64,000 bases of DNA from Oscillospiraceae bacterium (GCA_015068905.1 SVJQ01000001.1:124001-188000), one strand, 5' to 3'; shown: positions 17,487-27,817, numbered from the stretch's first letter. Notes: generated by a model not told the origin, from the sequence alone. Numbers and translations: made by a program.

Positions 17487-19193
17487 ATGAAAGTCTCAAA
17501 ACTGCTTTTGAAAACTCTCCGTGAAACACCGGCAGAGGCAGAAACCGCCAGCCATCAGCTTATGCTTCGTGCAGGTATGATGAGAAAGCTGGCTGCCGGC
17601 ATTTATTCGTATTTGCCGCTGGGTCTGCGCTCTCTGCATAAGGTTGAGCAGATTATCCGTGAGGAGATGGATGCTGCCGGCGCACAGGAGCTTTTAATGT
17701 CAGCGCTTCTGCCTGCTGAATATTATCAGGAGTCCGGCAGATGGGATGTGTTCGGTCCTGAAATGTTCCGTTTAAAGGACAGAAACGACCGTGATTTCTG
17801 CTTAGGCCCCACACATGAAGAAATCTTTACCCAAACTGTAAAGAGCGAGGTTTCTTCCTACCGTCAGCTGCCTTTGACTCTGTATCAGATTCAGACCAAA
17901 TACCGTGATGAACGTCGCCCTCGTTTTGGCGTTATGCGTTCCCGCGAATTTATGATGAAGGATGCTTACAGCTTTGACTGTGACGAGGCAGGTCTGGATG
18001 CATCCTATCAGGCAATGTATAAGGCATATTGCCGTATTTTTGACCGTCTGGGTCTTGACTACATTGTGGTTGATGCAGATAGCGGTGCTATGGGCGGCAG
18101 CGGTTCTCAGGAATTTATGGTAAAATCCGATTCCGGTGAAGCTGTTGTGGCTTACTGTGAGGACTGCGGTTATGCAGCTAATGACGAAAAGGCAGAATGT
18201 GTGCCTGAAATCGCAGAACCCGAAGCTAAAAAAGAAATGAAGAAGATACATACCCCGAATGTGGGCACTATTGAAGAACTGGTGTCCTTTATGGGTACTG
18301 ACAGCAAGCATTTTGCTAAAACTTTAATTTATGTAGCGGCCGGTGAGCCCGTTGCTGTTATGGTTCGTGGTGACCGTGAGGTTAACGAAACCAAGCTTGC
18401 AAATCTCTTAGGTATTAACGAGGGCGATTTAGAGATGGCAGAAGCCTGCGTTGTATCTGAGGTTACCAATGCAAAGGTTGGCTTTGCAGGTCCCGTTGGT
18501 CTTTCCATCCCTGTTTATTGCGATTTGGAAGTTGCCAAGATGTGTAACTTTATTGTGGGTGCCAACGAGACAGATTATCATTATGAAAATGTGAATCCTG
18601 ATGACTTTACACCGACAAAGGTTGCTGACCTGCGTACTATTACCGAGGGTGATGTTTGCCCCCGTTGCGGTAAGGCAATTAAAACAACCCGCGGTGTTGA
18701 GGTTGGTCATATCTTTAAGTTGGGCACCAAGTATACAGAAGCTTTAGACTGCACATACTTAGATGAAAACGGCAAGGCACAGACCCCGATTATGGGTTGC
18801 TATGGCATTGGTGTTAACCGTACCTTAGCAGCAGTTATCGAACAGTATAATGATGAAAACGGTATTATCTGGCCGGTAAGCGCGGCACCCTATCAGGCAA
18901 TCGTTGTGCCGGTTAACCGTGATAATGAAGAACAGGCGGCGCTGGCTGAAAGCATTTATGCAAAGCTTCGTGCTGAGGGTATTGAAGTGTTGCTTGATGA
19001 CAGAGCAGAACGCCCCGGTGTTAAGTTTAAAGATGCTGACCTGATTGGTATTCCTGTTCGTATTACTGTCGGCAAGAAGGCGGCTGAGGGCCTGGTTGAA
19101 TACAAGCTCAGAAAAGAAGATAGCATTTCTGAAATTTCAGCTGATGAAGCAGTCGTACAGGCTTGCACATTTATTCGCGGTGAACTTGCATAA
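17487..19193 (+). CDS. proS: Prolyl-tRNA synthetase, bacterial type
   Basis: Charges tRNA-Pro. The 568-residue protein is the long bacterial form: class II motif 1 and 2 segments ([36 protein letters not shown]), an editing insertion domain in the middle (about residues 225-390), class II motif 3 ([17 protein letters not shown]) and a C-terminal anticodon-binding domain. The ATG at 17487 is 12 bp from AAAGGA, a long spacing; an in-frame TTG at 17475 abuts that site and is less likely. Confidence 0.96.
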   Translation: MKVSKLLLKTLRETPAEAETASHQLMLRAGMMRKLAAGIYSYLPLGLRSLHKVEQIIREEMDAAGAQELLMSALLPAEYYQESGRWDVFGPEMFRLKDRNDRDFCLGPTHEEIFTQTVKSEVSSYRQLPLTLYQIQTKYRDERRPRFGVMRSREFMMKDAYSFDCDEAGLDASYQAMYKAYCRIFDRLGLDYIVVDADSGAMGGSGSQEFMVKSDSGEAVVAYCEDCGYAANDEKAECVPEIAEPEAKKEMKKIHTPNVGTIEELVSFMGTDSKHFAKTLIYVAAGEPVAVMVRGDREVNETKLANLLGINEGDLEMAEACVVSEVTNAKVGFAGPVGLSIPVYCDLEVAKMCNFIVGANETDYHYENVNPDDFTPTKVADLRTITEGDVCPRCGKAIKTTRGVEVGHIFKLGTKYTEALDCTYLDENGKAQTPIMGCYGIGVNRTLAAVIEQYNDENGIIWPVSAAPYQAIVVPVNRDNEEQAALAESIYAKLRAEGIEVLLDDRAERPGVKFKDADLIGIPVRITVGKKAAEGLVEYKLRKEDSISEISADEAVVQACTFIRGELA

Positions 19194-19208
19194 GCAGGAG
19201 TGAGTATT

Positions 19209-19592
19209 GTGAAAAAAAGTCTTTTGATTTTGGTTGTTTTACTCTGTTTACTTTCTACCGGTTGTGCTAAAACAAAACAGGCAGAACAGCCGGAAGCGCC
19301 GGAGGCTCAAACACAGGTGCAGACACCGGCAGAACAAACTGCGGAGAAAGGTAAGCACGAAACAACTGAACAAGCACCGCTAGCGCCTTCGAACAACAAA
19401 GAGGTCGTAACAGAAGAAAAGGCACCCAAGGTATATTGGGTGATGGATATTGCCTATCATTTGGAAAACTGCAAAGCACTGGCAGGGGCAAATCCACAGG
19501 AAGTGCCTTGGTCTTTGGTTAAGGAAATTGGTTTGCGGCAATGCCCGGAATGCAATCCGCCCCGATATGAAGGCTATGTTGAGAGTGAGTAA
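19209..19592 (+). CDS. Small lipoprotein with a Cys/His motif
   Basis: A 127-residue exported protein. The signal peptide ends in the lipobox LSTGC, followed by a low-complexity Glu/Ala/Pro/Gln linker of about 60 residues. The C-terminal 45 residues carry YWVMDIAYHLENCKAL and RQCPECNPP, a Y-H-x3-C...C-x2-C pattern seen in small extracellular domains attached to several Firmicute proteins; it may bind a metal. The start is GTG at 19209, 8 bp after CAGGAG. It follows proS by 15 bp and is probably read with it. Confidence 0.75.
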   Translation: MKKSLLILVVLLCLLSTGCAKTKQAEQPEAPEAQTQVQTPAEQTAEKGKHETTEQAPLAPSNNKEVVTEEKAPKVYWVMDIAYHLENCKALAGANPQEVPWSLVKEIGLRQCPECNPPRYEGYVESE

Positions 19593-19628
19593 ATAAAAAA
19601 GTTTTGTAAGATGACAAGGAGGAAGCGC

Positions 19629-21218
19629 ATGAAAAAAATAATTGCCCTATGCTTAATCGCGTTCCTTCTGTGTTTTGTTTCGGGGTGTTCTTCCAAACAG
19701 GCAGATGATTCTCAGACACCGGCTCAGGTTTCTGACTATGAAAACAGCAGCGAAGCACCCCGAAAGGGTGGCACTTTGCGGCTTGCCCTTGCCGGTGCCG
19801 GGTCTTTAAATCCGATTCTGGCAGAAAACAGACAAAATCTTGGCGTGCTGAAGCTTGTATACGACAGCATGTTTTGCCGCACGGCAAACGAAGAGGTTGT
19901 TCCGGTTTTGTGTTCCGGTTATACTGTTTCAGCAGATGGGCTTCACTATGAATTCACAATCAAAGACGGGGTCGCTTTTCACAACGGTGACAGGCTGACG
20001 GCCAATGATGTTGAGAAAACCATTTATATGATTTTGTCTTCGGAGAGTTTGTACCGACCCAGACTGTCAGCAATTTCTGAGTGTACCAGTCAGGGCAATC
20101 AGCTTTACATCACATTGCAGTATCCGGTTGCGAATTTCACAGCACTTTTAGATTTTCCGGTTCTGTCAGATGCAGATATAGCGGATTACAATTCTCTGAC
20201 CTATGTTCCCAACGGCACTGGGCGGTATAAGGTGCAGAGCTATAAAAAGAGCAAGGAACTGTATCTGTCTGTCAACAAGAACTACTTTCGGGATTTTGCG
20301 CCCTATATTGAAAACATCACGGTTTATCTTTTGAAAGATGCAGCGGCCGCTGTGGCTATGCTCGAAAATGTACAGATTGATGTTTTATCTTCGCATGCAA
20401 TTAATCTATACGAATATACACCCAAGCGCAATCTGTCTTCTGCAGAGTATACAAGCGGGCGATTTGCATTTGTGGGTATCAATAATCAAAAACAGGCGCT
20501 GTTATCTGCCAAAACAAGAGGTGCTTTGAGTGCCGCAATCAATCGCGGTGAAATTTTGTCTGCTAATATGTTATCTCACGGCAAGGTGGCAGAAATTCCC
20601 GTACCGGACGGAAGCTTTTGGAATGACGGCACGACATCCTCTGAGAAACCTGACATCCAGCGTGTGAAAACCATGCTGTCAGAAGATGGTTGGGCAGACA
20701 GTAATGCTGACGGCGTACCGGAAAAGGAAGTGTATGGCGAGCCGGTAACACTGGCACCCGGAATTTTAGTAAACAGCGAAAACCCGACCCGTGTGAAAAT
20801 TGCAGAACAGATTAAAAACTTCTGGAATGCGGCGGGGGTGCCGGCTTATGTGGTGGCGGTAAGTTTTGAAGAATATCAGTCACGGATTGCCGGCGGTAAT
20901 TACGATGTTTATGTAGGTGAGGTATCACTGCTGGAGAATTACGGCTTATCATTTCTGCTTAGAACCAATGAAAATTCTCTGGGTGTATCAAGTGAAACCT
21001 TTGACCGACTGCTGGCGAATCTGGAGGTTTCCGGTCAGGAAACCCACAAGCAGGCACAGTTCCGGGAACTGTGTAACGTTTTAAGAGCCGAGATGCCTTT
21101 GATAGGGCTTTATTTTGAAAATGATGTTATCGTCTTTGATACGCGGATTAAAGGTGAAATAGAGCCGTCGGGTTCTGATATGTTTTACGGTATTGAAAAA
21201 TGGTTTATATCCAAGTGA
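19629..21218 (+). CDS. Peptide-type ABC solute-binding lipoprotein
   Basis: A 529-residue extracytoplasmic binding protein of family 5 (oligopeptide/nickel type). It has a lipobox CFVSGCS, the conserved KGGTLRLAL start of the mature fold, and the family signature FTIKDGVAFHNGDRLTANDV. The ATG at 19629 follows AAGGAGG. No oppBCDF-like permease or ATPase genes are adjacent, so it must use a transporter encoded elsewhere or have another role. Confidence 0.88.
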   Translation: MKKIIALCLIAFLLCFVSGCSSKQADDSQTPAQVSDYENSSEAPRKGGTLRLALAGAGSLNPILAENRQNLGVLKLVYDSMFCRTANEEVVPVLCSGYTVSADGLHYEFTIKDGVAFHNGDRLTANDVEKTIYMILSSESLYRPRLSAISECTSQGNQLYITLQYPVANFTALLDFPVLSDADIADYNSLTYVPNGTGRYKVQSYKKSKELYLSVNKNYFRDFAPYIENITVYLLKDAAAAVAMLENVQIDVLSSHAINLYEYTPKRNLSSAEYTSGRFAFVGINNQKQALLSAKTRGALSAAINRGEILSANMLSHGKVAEIPVPDGSFWNDGTTSSEKPDIQRVKTMLSEDGWADSNADGVPEKEVYGEPVTLAPGILVNSENPTRVKIAEQIKNFWNAAGVPAYVVAVSFEEYQSRIAGGNYDVYVGEVSLLENYGLSFLLRTNENSLGVSSETFDRLLANLEVSGQETHKQAQFRELCNVLRAEMPLIGLYFENDVIVFDTRIKGEIEPSGSDMFYGIEKWFISK

Positions 21219-21258
21219 TTTGTATCCATGTTGTAACAAAAAAGTAAAATATATATAA

Positions 21259-21287
21259 TTGACCTTTAAGCCTAGCGATGATATAAT
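21259..21287 (+). promoter_or_regulatory. Promoter of the SLH protein gene
   Basis: TTGACC (21259-21264) and a perfect TATAAT (21282-21287) are separated by 17 bp, with a leader of about 50 nt and a GGAGGG ribosome site. Confidence 0.8.
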
Positions 21288-21344
21288 AAATGTGTACAAT
21301 GGACTCAAAGTACTCAAAAATATTTTTTACATGGAGGGACACAT

Positions 21345-24164
21345 ATGAAAAAGCTTTTATCACTTCTTTTGGTATTGGCAATGACAATATCATTAGCAGT
21401 ACCTATGGTATCAGCGTCAGAATTCACTGATGTTGACACCAAACATCAGTACTACAGCGCAATTCAAAGCTTGGTTGCACGTGGTATTGTTAACGGTATG
21501 GGTGACGGTACTTTTGCACCGGACGCTAACGTTACCCGTGCTCAGTATGCCAAAATGGTTGTTTTATCTATTGGTATGACCAATGCCGGCAACTCAGTTG
21601 AGTCAAGCGGCTTCCCGGATGTACCGGCTGACCACTGGGCAGCAGGATTTGTTAAAGCAGCTCATGGCCAGGGCATTATCAACGGTTTTGAAGACGGTTC
21701 TTTCAGACCGGATGACAATGTTACATACGAACAGGCGATTGCTATGGCAATTCGTGCAAAATCTCTGTTCTTAAAGGCTGAAGCTGAAAAAATCGGTTAC
21801 CCCGATGGTTACATTCAGCTTGCGACTAAGTACAAGTTCTTAAAAGGCATTGTTGACGGCGTTAACAAACAGCCTGCAAAGCGTGGTACTATTGCTCAGC
21901 TGATGGACAACATGCTGAAGGTTGAACTGTCTGATGACATAGGTGGTATTCCTCAGCTTGAAACTGACACAATGGAAGAAGTTAAAGGTCAGATTTTAGC
22001 AGTCAGAGGTACCAGCCTGATTGATGGCGATGTTGACAGCTTAAATACCTATCAGTTTAAACTGTTACAGAATGATGGTAATACCGTAGTTTATGATGCA
22101 AAAAATCTTTCTATGAAAGATGATCTTCGTTCTTATCTCGGTAAGCAGGTTGTTGTTTACTATGAAGAGGACGACAGCTCAAGAGTTCAGGTTGCAACCA
22201 GCATGAGCGAGCAGAGAAGTCGTAACTATGAAGAGACTGTAACCTTAGATGCTATTGAAGATTATACCAATACATTGGTTAAGTATGACGATGATGGCGA
22301 AACCGCCAGAATAACTGCTTTAGACAATGCTCTTATCATGTATAACGGTAGTCTGACATCTACAGACTTAGAGACTCTGATTACAAACAACTCAGGCAGA
22401 GCCGGTTCCATCCGCTTCTTATGTTCTGAAGGCGAAGGTTCAGCTGCTGATGTTATCTTCTTTACCTCTTACACCAACTGGTATGTAACATCAACAACCT
22501 CATCCTCCAAGACCGTATACGGTGAAATCGGTGAAACCAGAAGCAATATCGTCATTGATGATGAAGCAAAAAACAAAACTGTTACCATTACCAAAGATGG
22601 CAGAAAGGTAAGCTTCTCTGCTATCGCAAAGGGACAGATTCTTTCTATCTCTAAGAGCGATGACGAAAAGGTTATTGACGTTATCATTTCCACCGATACT
22701 GTTTCCGGCACCGTAACCGGTAAGGATGATGTGTTAAACAGCATTACTGTTCAGTCCAAAAAGTACACCTTTACTGATGGTTTAGATGTTTCCGGTATTA
22801 ACTTAGGTGTTACCTTAAAGCTGTATCTGGATGCTTTCGGTAAGGTTGCAAAATATACCCATCAGATGACTTCTACCAACTATGTATACGGTTATCTGCT
22901 GAAAGCAAGCAATGACGGCAGCTCTATGGATGGCAAGGTTGCCCTGAAGATTCTGAAACTGAACACAACTTCAGTGTCAAGCCCTGCACAGGTTTATATG
23001 GCTGATACTGTTACTATTAACAACAGAAATTATAAGCCGGGTGACGATGCTAACGAGATTATTGCATTGCTGAAAGAGACCGCGCAGTATTATGAAGGCA
23101 CCGGTGATTATGCTTTCGGTGAAGATGAAGTATTCCAGCCCATTCGTTACTCAACCGGTGGTGACGGTACTGTTACTTCTATGTACATCGGTACTCAGGC
23201 TGTAGAAGCAACAGAGTCCGACCTGAAGGTTGATAGATCTTTTGCGACCAGCGCTATCACCTATACAGGTAATAATACCTTCCAGTATCTCTACAAATTA
23301 ACATCTGCCACAAAGGTTGTATATATTCCCGACAATGATGTTGAACGTACTGATAATACCAAATATATTATCAGAAACGGTAACAATGCAAGCCTGACTC
23401 AGGGTGCTACCTACAAAATTGTTATGGTTGATGTGAATGCATCTTCTACACCGGCGGTTGTTCTGATGTACAGCTCCTCTGCAAGCGTGGCTTCCGCTGA
23501 ATGGGAAGATTGCGTACCGATGCTGGTTAAGGGCCGCAACAGAGGTTCCGGTGCATATCCGTATGAAATTACCTTGCTGAGCAATACAGGTGAAACTGTA
23601 TACTATGATGAAGGCGGTACTTTCTACAATGCAGTTGTTCCCGGTGATGTTGTCAGAGTTTCTGCTGCAAGCGACAACAAGGTTGAGGAATATGAAATTG
23701 TTGCTGAAGCAAGTGAAATTTACGCAGGTACCGAATACATCAAGCCGATTACACATTTAACAGAAGTGACACGTCAGATTGACAAAAACGGTACACCGAT
23801 TGCCGGTACCTATCCGATGCATTCAGAAGGTGACCGCAATGTAACACGTAAGATTGTTATGTTCGCCGGTGTTGCTCTGGATATTGCAGACGGCTCAATG
23901 AAGATTGTTCTGGATTATCCTGAAGCACTTGACGCTTGGACAGAAGGCGATCTGGCAGCTGCGGGCAACCTGAGAAACATCAATGTTTCCGGTGCAAAGG
24001 TTGTTGCTGTTGAATTCAGAAACGGTGTGGTTGACAGAATCAGCGATATCGATACTGAACAGATTCAGGTATACGAAGACGTAGAGGAAGCAGCTAATAA
24101 GATGTTTGTTTACTGCTACGGTGATTCTGCAAGACTGATTGTTGTATTTCGTGACAAGCAGTAA
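21345..24164 (+). CDS. SLH-domain surface protein
   Basis: A 939-residue secreted protein anchored to the cell wall polymer by S-layer homology repeats. A signal peptide of about 25 residues (ending VSASE) is followed by SLH repeats near 25-75 and 85-135 (FTDVDTKHQYYSAIQSLVAR, FPDVPADHWAAGFVKAAHG) and a weaker third to about 190. The remaining 750 residues are rich in Thr, Asp and short beta strands, without a catalytic domain that I recognise. Strong promoter and size fit an abundant surface or S-layer protein. It has its own terminator. Confidence 0.9.
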   Translation: MKKLLSLLLVLAMTISLAVPMVSASEFTDVDTKHQYYSAIQSLVARGIVNGMGDGTFAPDANVTRAQYAKMVVLSIGMTNAGNSVESSGFPDVPADHWAAGFVKAAHGQGIINGFEDGSFRPDDNVTYEQAIAMAIRAKSLFLKAEAEKIGYPDGYIQLATKYKFLKGIVDGVNKQPAKRGTIAQLMDNMLKVELSDDIGGIPQLETDTMEEVKGQILAVRGTSLIDGDVDSLNTYQFKLLQNDGNTVVYDAKNLSMKDDLRSYLGKQVVVYYEEDDSSRVQVATSMSEQRSRNYEETVTLDAIEDYTNTLVKYDDDGETARITALDNALIMYNGSLTSTDLETLITNNSGRAGSIRFLCSEGEGSAADVIFFTSYTNWYVTSTTSSSKTVYGEIGETRSNIVIDDEAKNKTVTITKDGRKVSFSAIAKGQILSISKSDDEKVIDVIISTDTVSGTVTGKDDVLNSITVQSKKYTFTDGLDVSGINLGVTLKLYLDAFGKVAKYTHQMTSTNYVYGYLLKASNDGSSMDGKVALKILKLNTTSVSSPAQVYMADTVTINNRNYKPGDDANEIIALLKETAQYYEGTGDYAFGEDEVFQPIRYSTGGDGTVTSMYIGTQAVEATESDLKVDRSFATSAITYTGNNTFQYLYKLTSATKVVYIPDNDVERTDNTKYIIRNGNNASLTQGATYKIVMVDVNASSTPAVVLMYSSSASVASAEWEDCVPMLVKGRNRGSGAYPYEITLLSNTGETVYYDEGGTFYNAVVPGDVVRVSAASDNKVEEYEIVAEASEIYAGTEYIKPITHLTEVTRQIDKNGTPIAGTYPMHSEGDRNVTRKIVMFAGVALDIADGSMKIVLDYPEALDAWTEGDLAAAGNLRNINVSGAKVVAVEFRNGVVDRISDIDTEQIQVYEDVEEAANKMFVYCYGDSARLIVVFRDKQ

Positions 24165-24179
24165 TAGAGTATAATAAAA

Positions 24180-24209
24180 GCCCTGCGGCATAAGCCGCAG
24201 GGCTTTTTT
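24180..24209. terminator. Terminator after the SLH gene
   Basis: A 10-bp perfect stem GCCCTGCGGC/GCCGCAGGGC with a 4-nt loop is followed by TTTTTT and preceded by AAAA, so it can serve the convergent thioesterase gene as well. Confidence 0.92.
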
Positions 24210-24223
24210 GTATGTTGCAACAT

Positions 24224-24619
24224 TTATTCACTGAGTCGCGGTACTCTGATGGGGCGACCATTATCATCTAAAGCAACAAAGACGAGGGTTGCTTCGTTGG
24301 TCTTGACGACAGAACCGGTTTGCAAATTTTCTGCCCAGACATTCACCTTGATTTTCATAGAGGTATTACCGACGGAAACTAAGGTTGCAACAAGTTTAAC
24401 CATTTCGCCCAAATGAATGGGATGTTTAAAATCCAGGCTGTTCATTGAAACGGTAGCAACAACATGGCCCGAATGCTTGGAGGCTGTAAGCGCTGCAGCA
24501 ATGTCAATCCAATGCATCAAGCGCCCGCCTTTTAAGTTATACAGCAGATTAACGTCATTAGGCAGGACAAGTTCTGTCATTTCAATGACAGAGTCGCTGA
24601 TTTTTTTCGTTGGTTCCAT
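24224..24619 (-). CDS. Acyl-CoA thioesterase, hotdog fold
   Basis: A 131-residue hotdog-fold protein of the YciA/BACH group that hydrolyses acyl-CoA. The segment GGRLMHWIDIAAALTASKH contains the family's catalytic-type aspartate and the central helix, followed by the SLDFKHPIHLGEMV strand. The ATG at 24619 is chosen because AAAGGAG lies 7 bp upstream; the TTG at 24643 is upstream of that site. It is monocistronic. Substrate chain length is unknown. Confidence 0.9.
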   Translation of the reverse strand: MEPTKKISDSVIEMTELVLPNDVNLLYNLKGGRLMHWIDIAAALTASKHSGHVVATVSMNSLDFKHPIHLGEMVKLVATLVSVGNTSMKIKVNVWAENLQTGSVVKTNEATLVFVALDDNGRPIRVPRLSE

Positions 24620-24751
24620 AAACCTTCTCCTTTTAATATTCAAAATTATTTTGCTTTATTATATCACAATTATGTAAAAAATAAAAGGGAAAAAATGTTT
24701 GGTTGATAATGAGTCTGTGGTGCCATACTAAAAATAAAAAGGAAAAAACAA

Positions 24752-25351
24752 ATGAACATTTTTAAAAGTTTTGCTATTTTTTTGATTGTAGCTTTTTTGT
24801 TGGCAGGTTGCAGGGGAGAAAAAAAGGAGATTCCTGAGGTGGTACCGGAGCCGAAAACCAGCGAGGAGCCACAGCCAGCACCGGAACCTGAACCTACGCC
24901 GGCTCCTGAACCCACACCTATTGGAAGGGCCCAAACTCAGATTTTAGACTGGGCTGACAACCGGATTCACAACATTCGCCTTGCTGTCGGTCAAATCAAC
25001 GGTTATACCCTGGCGCCGGGGCAAGGGTTTTCTTTTAATCAGGTGGTTGGACCGAGAACGGCAGACCGTGGCTACAAGACAGCAACCGTTCTTTTGCACG
25101 GTGAAAAAACACAGGACTATGGTGGTGGCGTCTGTCAGGTCAGCACAACTCTGTTTCAGGCAGCGCGTGCCGCCGGCCTTTCTGTTACAGAGCGCCACAG
25201 TCACCAAAAAGATGTAGGCTATGCTCATCCGGGAGATGATGCTGCGGTAGATTATGGAAATAAAGATATGTGCTTTACAAATAATACAAGCCAAACTGTT
25301 ACCCTTGAAGCTACGGTGGGGAATGGGGTTGTGAGTGTTTCAATTCGCTAA
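24752..25351 (+). CDS. VanW-like lipoprotein
   Basis: A 199-residue exported protein. The lipobox FLLAGC is followed by a Pro/Glu-rich linker (about residues 30-58) that would span the cell wall, then a VanW-like domain with the hallmark GGGVCQVSTTL and GQGFSFNQVVGPRT segments. VanW domains occur in vancomycin-resistance clusters and in many Firmicute wall proteins; their biochemical role is not established. It stands alone. Confidence 0.85.
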   Translation: MNIFKSFAIFLIVAFLLAGCRGEKKEIPEVVPEPKTSEEPQPAPEPEPTPAPEPTPIGRAQTQILDWADNRIHNIRLAVGQINGYTLAPGQGFSFNQVVGPRTADRGYKTATVLLHGEKTQDYGGGVCQVSTTLFQAARAAGLSVTERHSHQKDVGYAHPGDDAAVDYGNKDMCFTNNTSQTVTLEATVGNGVVSVSIR

Positions 25352-25479
25352 GCGAAACAATCAAATAGATGTAAATCTTTGCAAAAGTTGGAAAGGGCTT
25401 TACTTATGCTGAGTTTTATAGTAAAATATGTGTGTTACTTGTATAAGTAAATATTTTTCTTTAAAAGGGGTTTTTTACA

Positions 25480-26277
25480 ATGAAAAAAGTATTAGCAATG
25501 ATTCTTGCCGTTATGCTGTTAGTCGTAGCATTTGCCGGCTGCACAGCTAAGGATGAGTCTAAAGATGTTCTTACTTGCGGTGTCACAATTTTCGAAAAGA
25601 TGAACGAGAAAGATGCTAATGGCAACTGGACCGGCTTTGAAACCGAGTTTGCACAGGCTGTTGGTGAAATCATCGGTATGGAAGTTGAATTTCAGGAAAT
25701 TGACTGGGGTCAGAAGTACAATGAACTGAACTCCGGTGCGATTGATTGTGTATGGAACGGTTTTACCGCTAACTCTTCTGATGATGGCGTTAAACGTTCT
25801 GATTTAGTTGACTTTTCTTATGGTTATATGCTGAATCAGCAGTGTGTTGTTGTAAAGGCTGATAACTTAGACAACTTTAAGTCTGAAGCTGACCTTGCAG
25901 GCAAAACTGCGTGTGTTGAAGGTGGTAGTGCAGGTGCTTCTTATGCTGAATCTGTAACAGACAAAGACAAAATCTTCTCTACACCGGCACAAATCAATGC
26001 TTTTACCGAAGTTAAATCCGGTGCTGTTGACTTTATCGTAGTTGACATTCTCCTTGCTCAGAACATTTGTGGCGAGGCTGACTATGCTGATCTTGCAATC
26101 GTTGATGCAATTGAGCTTGATTCTGAAATTTATGCTGTTGGCTTTAAGAAGGGTAGCGAATTAACTGCTAAAGTTAATGCAGCTATCAAAGAACTGGAAG
26201 CAAACGGCAAGCTGATGGAACTGGCTGAAAAGTATGGTTTTGAAAATGTTCTTAAGGTAACAGAAACTATCGAATAA
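25480..26277 (+). CDS. Polar amino acid ABC transporter, binding lipoprotein
   Basis: A 265-residue family 3 solute-binding protein with lipobox FAGC. The signature GFETEFAQAVGEIIGMEVEF at about residue 60 and the GKTACVEGGSAG hinge segment are typical. It captures an amino acid outside the membrane and delivers it to the permease encoded 24 bp downstream; the third gene is the ATPase. Ligand specificity cannot be told reliably. Confidence 0.92.
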   Translation: MKKVLAMILAVMLLVVAFAGCTAKDESKDVLTCGVTIFEKMNEKDANGNWTGFETEFAQAVGEIIGMEVEFQEIDWGQKYNELNSGAIDCVWNGFTANSSDDGVKRSDLVDFSYGYMLNQQCVVVKADNLDNFKSEADLAGKTACVEGGSAGASYAESVTDKDKIFSTPAQINAFTEVKSGAVDFIVVDILLAQNICGEADYADLAIVDAIELDSEIYAVGFKKGSELTAKVNAAIKELEANGKLMELAEKYGFENVLKVTETIE

Positions 26278-26301
26278 TTTGTAGAATAAGGAAAATCAGT
26301 A

Positions 26302-26946
26302 ATGGGATTTTGGGACGTAACATTAAGCCTGATTGGCGGACTTAAATATACCTGCCTGATATTTGCGCTAACACTTGTGTTAGCGCTTCCTTTAGGTTTG
26401 GTTATAGCATTTGGCTCTATGTCAAAATTTAAGCCACTTTCCTATGTGGTTAAAACATTTGTGTGGATCATACGCGGTGTTCCGCTTATGTTGCAGGTTA
26501 TCATCTTCTTTTATGTTCCTGGATTTTTGATGGGAACGCCTGTGTTGTCGCGCTTTTCTTCTGTTATAGCAGCGTTCGTTATTAACTACGCCTGCTATTT
26601 TTCAGAAATATACCGTGGCGGTATAGAAAGTATTTCCAAGGGTCAATACGAAGCAGGACAAGTTCTTGGTATGACAAAAACACAGATTTTCTTTAAAATC
26701 ATTTTAATGCAGGTTGTTAAACGAATTCTTGCGCCTATGTCTAACGAGGTTATTACCTTGGTTAAGGATACAGCCCTTGCACGTGTTATTATGATTGTAG
26801 AAGTGATTCAGGCTGCACAAAATTTTGCGGGATATGGTCTTATGTGGCCTTTGTTCTACACGGCGGTGTTCTACCTTGCCTTTGTAGGAATTTTGACACT
26901 TGTTTTCGGCTTCTTCGAAAAGAAACTTTCCTATTATAGGGTTTAA
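26302..26946 (+). CDS. Polar amino acid ABC transporter, permease
   Basis: A 214-residue membrane protein of the His/Glu/Gln/Arg/opine permease group, with about five helices. The EAA loop that contacts the ATPase is visible (YEAGQVLGMTKTQIFFKIIL), and the N-terminal WIIRGVPLMLQV motif is typical of this family. It is the middle gene of the three-gene importer operon. Confidence 0.93.
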   Translation: MGFWDVTLSLIGGLKYTCLIFALTLVLALPLGLVIAFGSMSKFKPLSYVVKTFVWIIRGVPLMLQVIIFFYVPGFLMGTPVLSRFSSVIAAFVINYACYFSEIYRGGIESISKGQYEAGQVLGMTKTQIFFKIILMQVVKRILAPMSNEVITLVKDTALARVIMIVEVIQAAQNFAGYGLMWPLFYTAVFYLAFVGILTLVFGFFEKKLSYYRV

Positions 26947-26957
26947 GAGGTGAAAAA

Positions 26958-27713
26958 ATGCCAATCTTAGAAGTAAAAAAACTTGCCAAAAGCTTTGGCA
27001 AAACCGAGGTTTTAAGGGGAATTGACTTTTCTATTGAGAAGGGTGATGTTCTTTCTATTATCGGCTCATCCGGCAGTGGTAAAACTACACTTTTGCGATG
27101 CCTTAATTTTCTTGAATTTGCAGATGGCGGAACCATTTCGGTTAACGACAAAGTTATTTATGACGGCGCTACTCAAAAGAAAATGAGTGAGGAATTTATT
27201 CGGGAAGTGCGGCTGCATTTTGGCCTTGTATTTCAATCCTTTAATCTGTTCCCCCAATACAGCGTTTTAAAAAATATTACGTTGGCACCCAGCCTCTTAA
27301 AGTTTGATACACCAGAGGCGATTGAGAAAAAAGCTCTGGATTTAATTGAAAAAGTCGGTCTTTCAGAAAAAATACATAGCTATCCCTGCGAGCTTTCCGG
27401 CGGTCAGCAGCAGCGTGTTGCTATAGCCCGTGCCTTGGCACTGAATCCGGACATTTTGTGTTTTGATGAACCGACATCGGCGCTTGATCCGGAACTGACA
27501 GGTGAGGTGCTTAAGGTTATTAAAGAGCTTGCCAAGCAAAATATGACCATGGTTATTGTAACCCATGAGATGGATTTTGCCAGAGAGGTTTCTGATAAAA
27601 TTCTGTTTATGGATAACGGTGTTGTTGCTGTGCAGGGCACACCGGATGAAGTTTTCGGTAATACAGAAAACGAGCGCTTGGCAACATTTTTACAAAGCTA
27701 TAATCAACATTGA
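26958..27713 (+). CDS. Polar amino acid ABC transporter, ATPase
   Basis: A 251-residue ABC ATPase of the GlnQ type. Walker A IGSSGSGKTT, Q-loop VFQSFNLFPQ, signature LSGGQQQR, Walker B LCFDEPTSALDP and the switch histidine in VTHEM are present. It powers the importer whose other two subunits lie just upstream. A terminator follows. Confidence 0.95.
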   Translation: MPILEVKKLAKSFGKTEVLRGIDFSIEKGDVLSIIGSSGSGKTTLLRCLNFLEFADGGTISVNDKVIYDGATQKKMSEEFIREVRLHFGLVFQSFNLFPQYSVLKNITLAPSLLKFDTPEAIEKKALDLIEKVGLSEKIHSYPCELSGGQQQRVAIARALALNPDILCFDEPTSALDPELTGEVLKVIKELAKQNMTMVIVTHEMDFAREVSDKILFMDNGVVAVQGTPDEVFGNTENERLATFLQSYNQH

Positions 27714-27716
27714 TAT

Positions 27717-27747
27717 AAAAAAGCGGCGCAAAAAGCGCCGCTTTTTT
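27717..27747 (+). terminator. Terminator of the amino acid importer operon
   Basis: A GC-rich stem GCGGCGC/GCGCCGC follows the ATPase stop codon, with flanking A and T runs. Confidence 0.9.
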
Positions 27748-27783
27748 ATAGGAAAATAAATGAAAAATAATGTTAAAAAATGA

Positions 27784-27812
27784 TTGACAATGAAACTTTT
27801 TGATGATATAAT
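27784..27812 (+). promoter_or_regulatory. Consensus promoter of rplU-prp-rpmA
   Basis: A perfect TTGACA (27784-27789) and a perfect TATAAT (27807-27812) are separated by 17 bp. Confidence 0.88.
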
Positions 27813-27817
27813 ATTTC

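Noticed and set aside
17802..18311. A 169-residue minus-strand frame inside proS
   Set aside because: It is antisense to a conserved catalytic part of proS, and its residues look like a shadow translation.
23298..23756. A 152-residue minus-strand frame inside the SLH gene
   Set aside because: It is antisense to the long SLH gene, lacks a ribosome site, and is rich in Cys and His as shadow frames often are.
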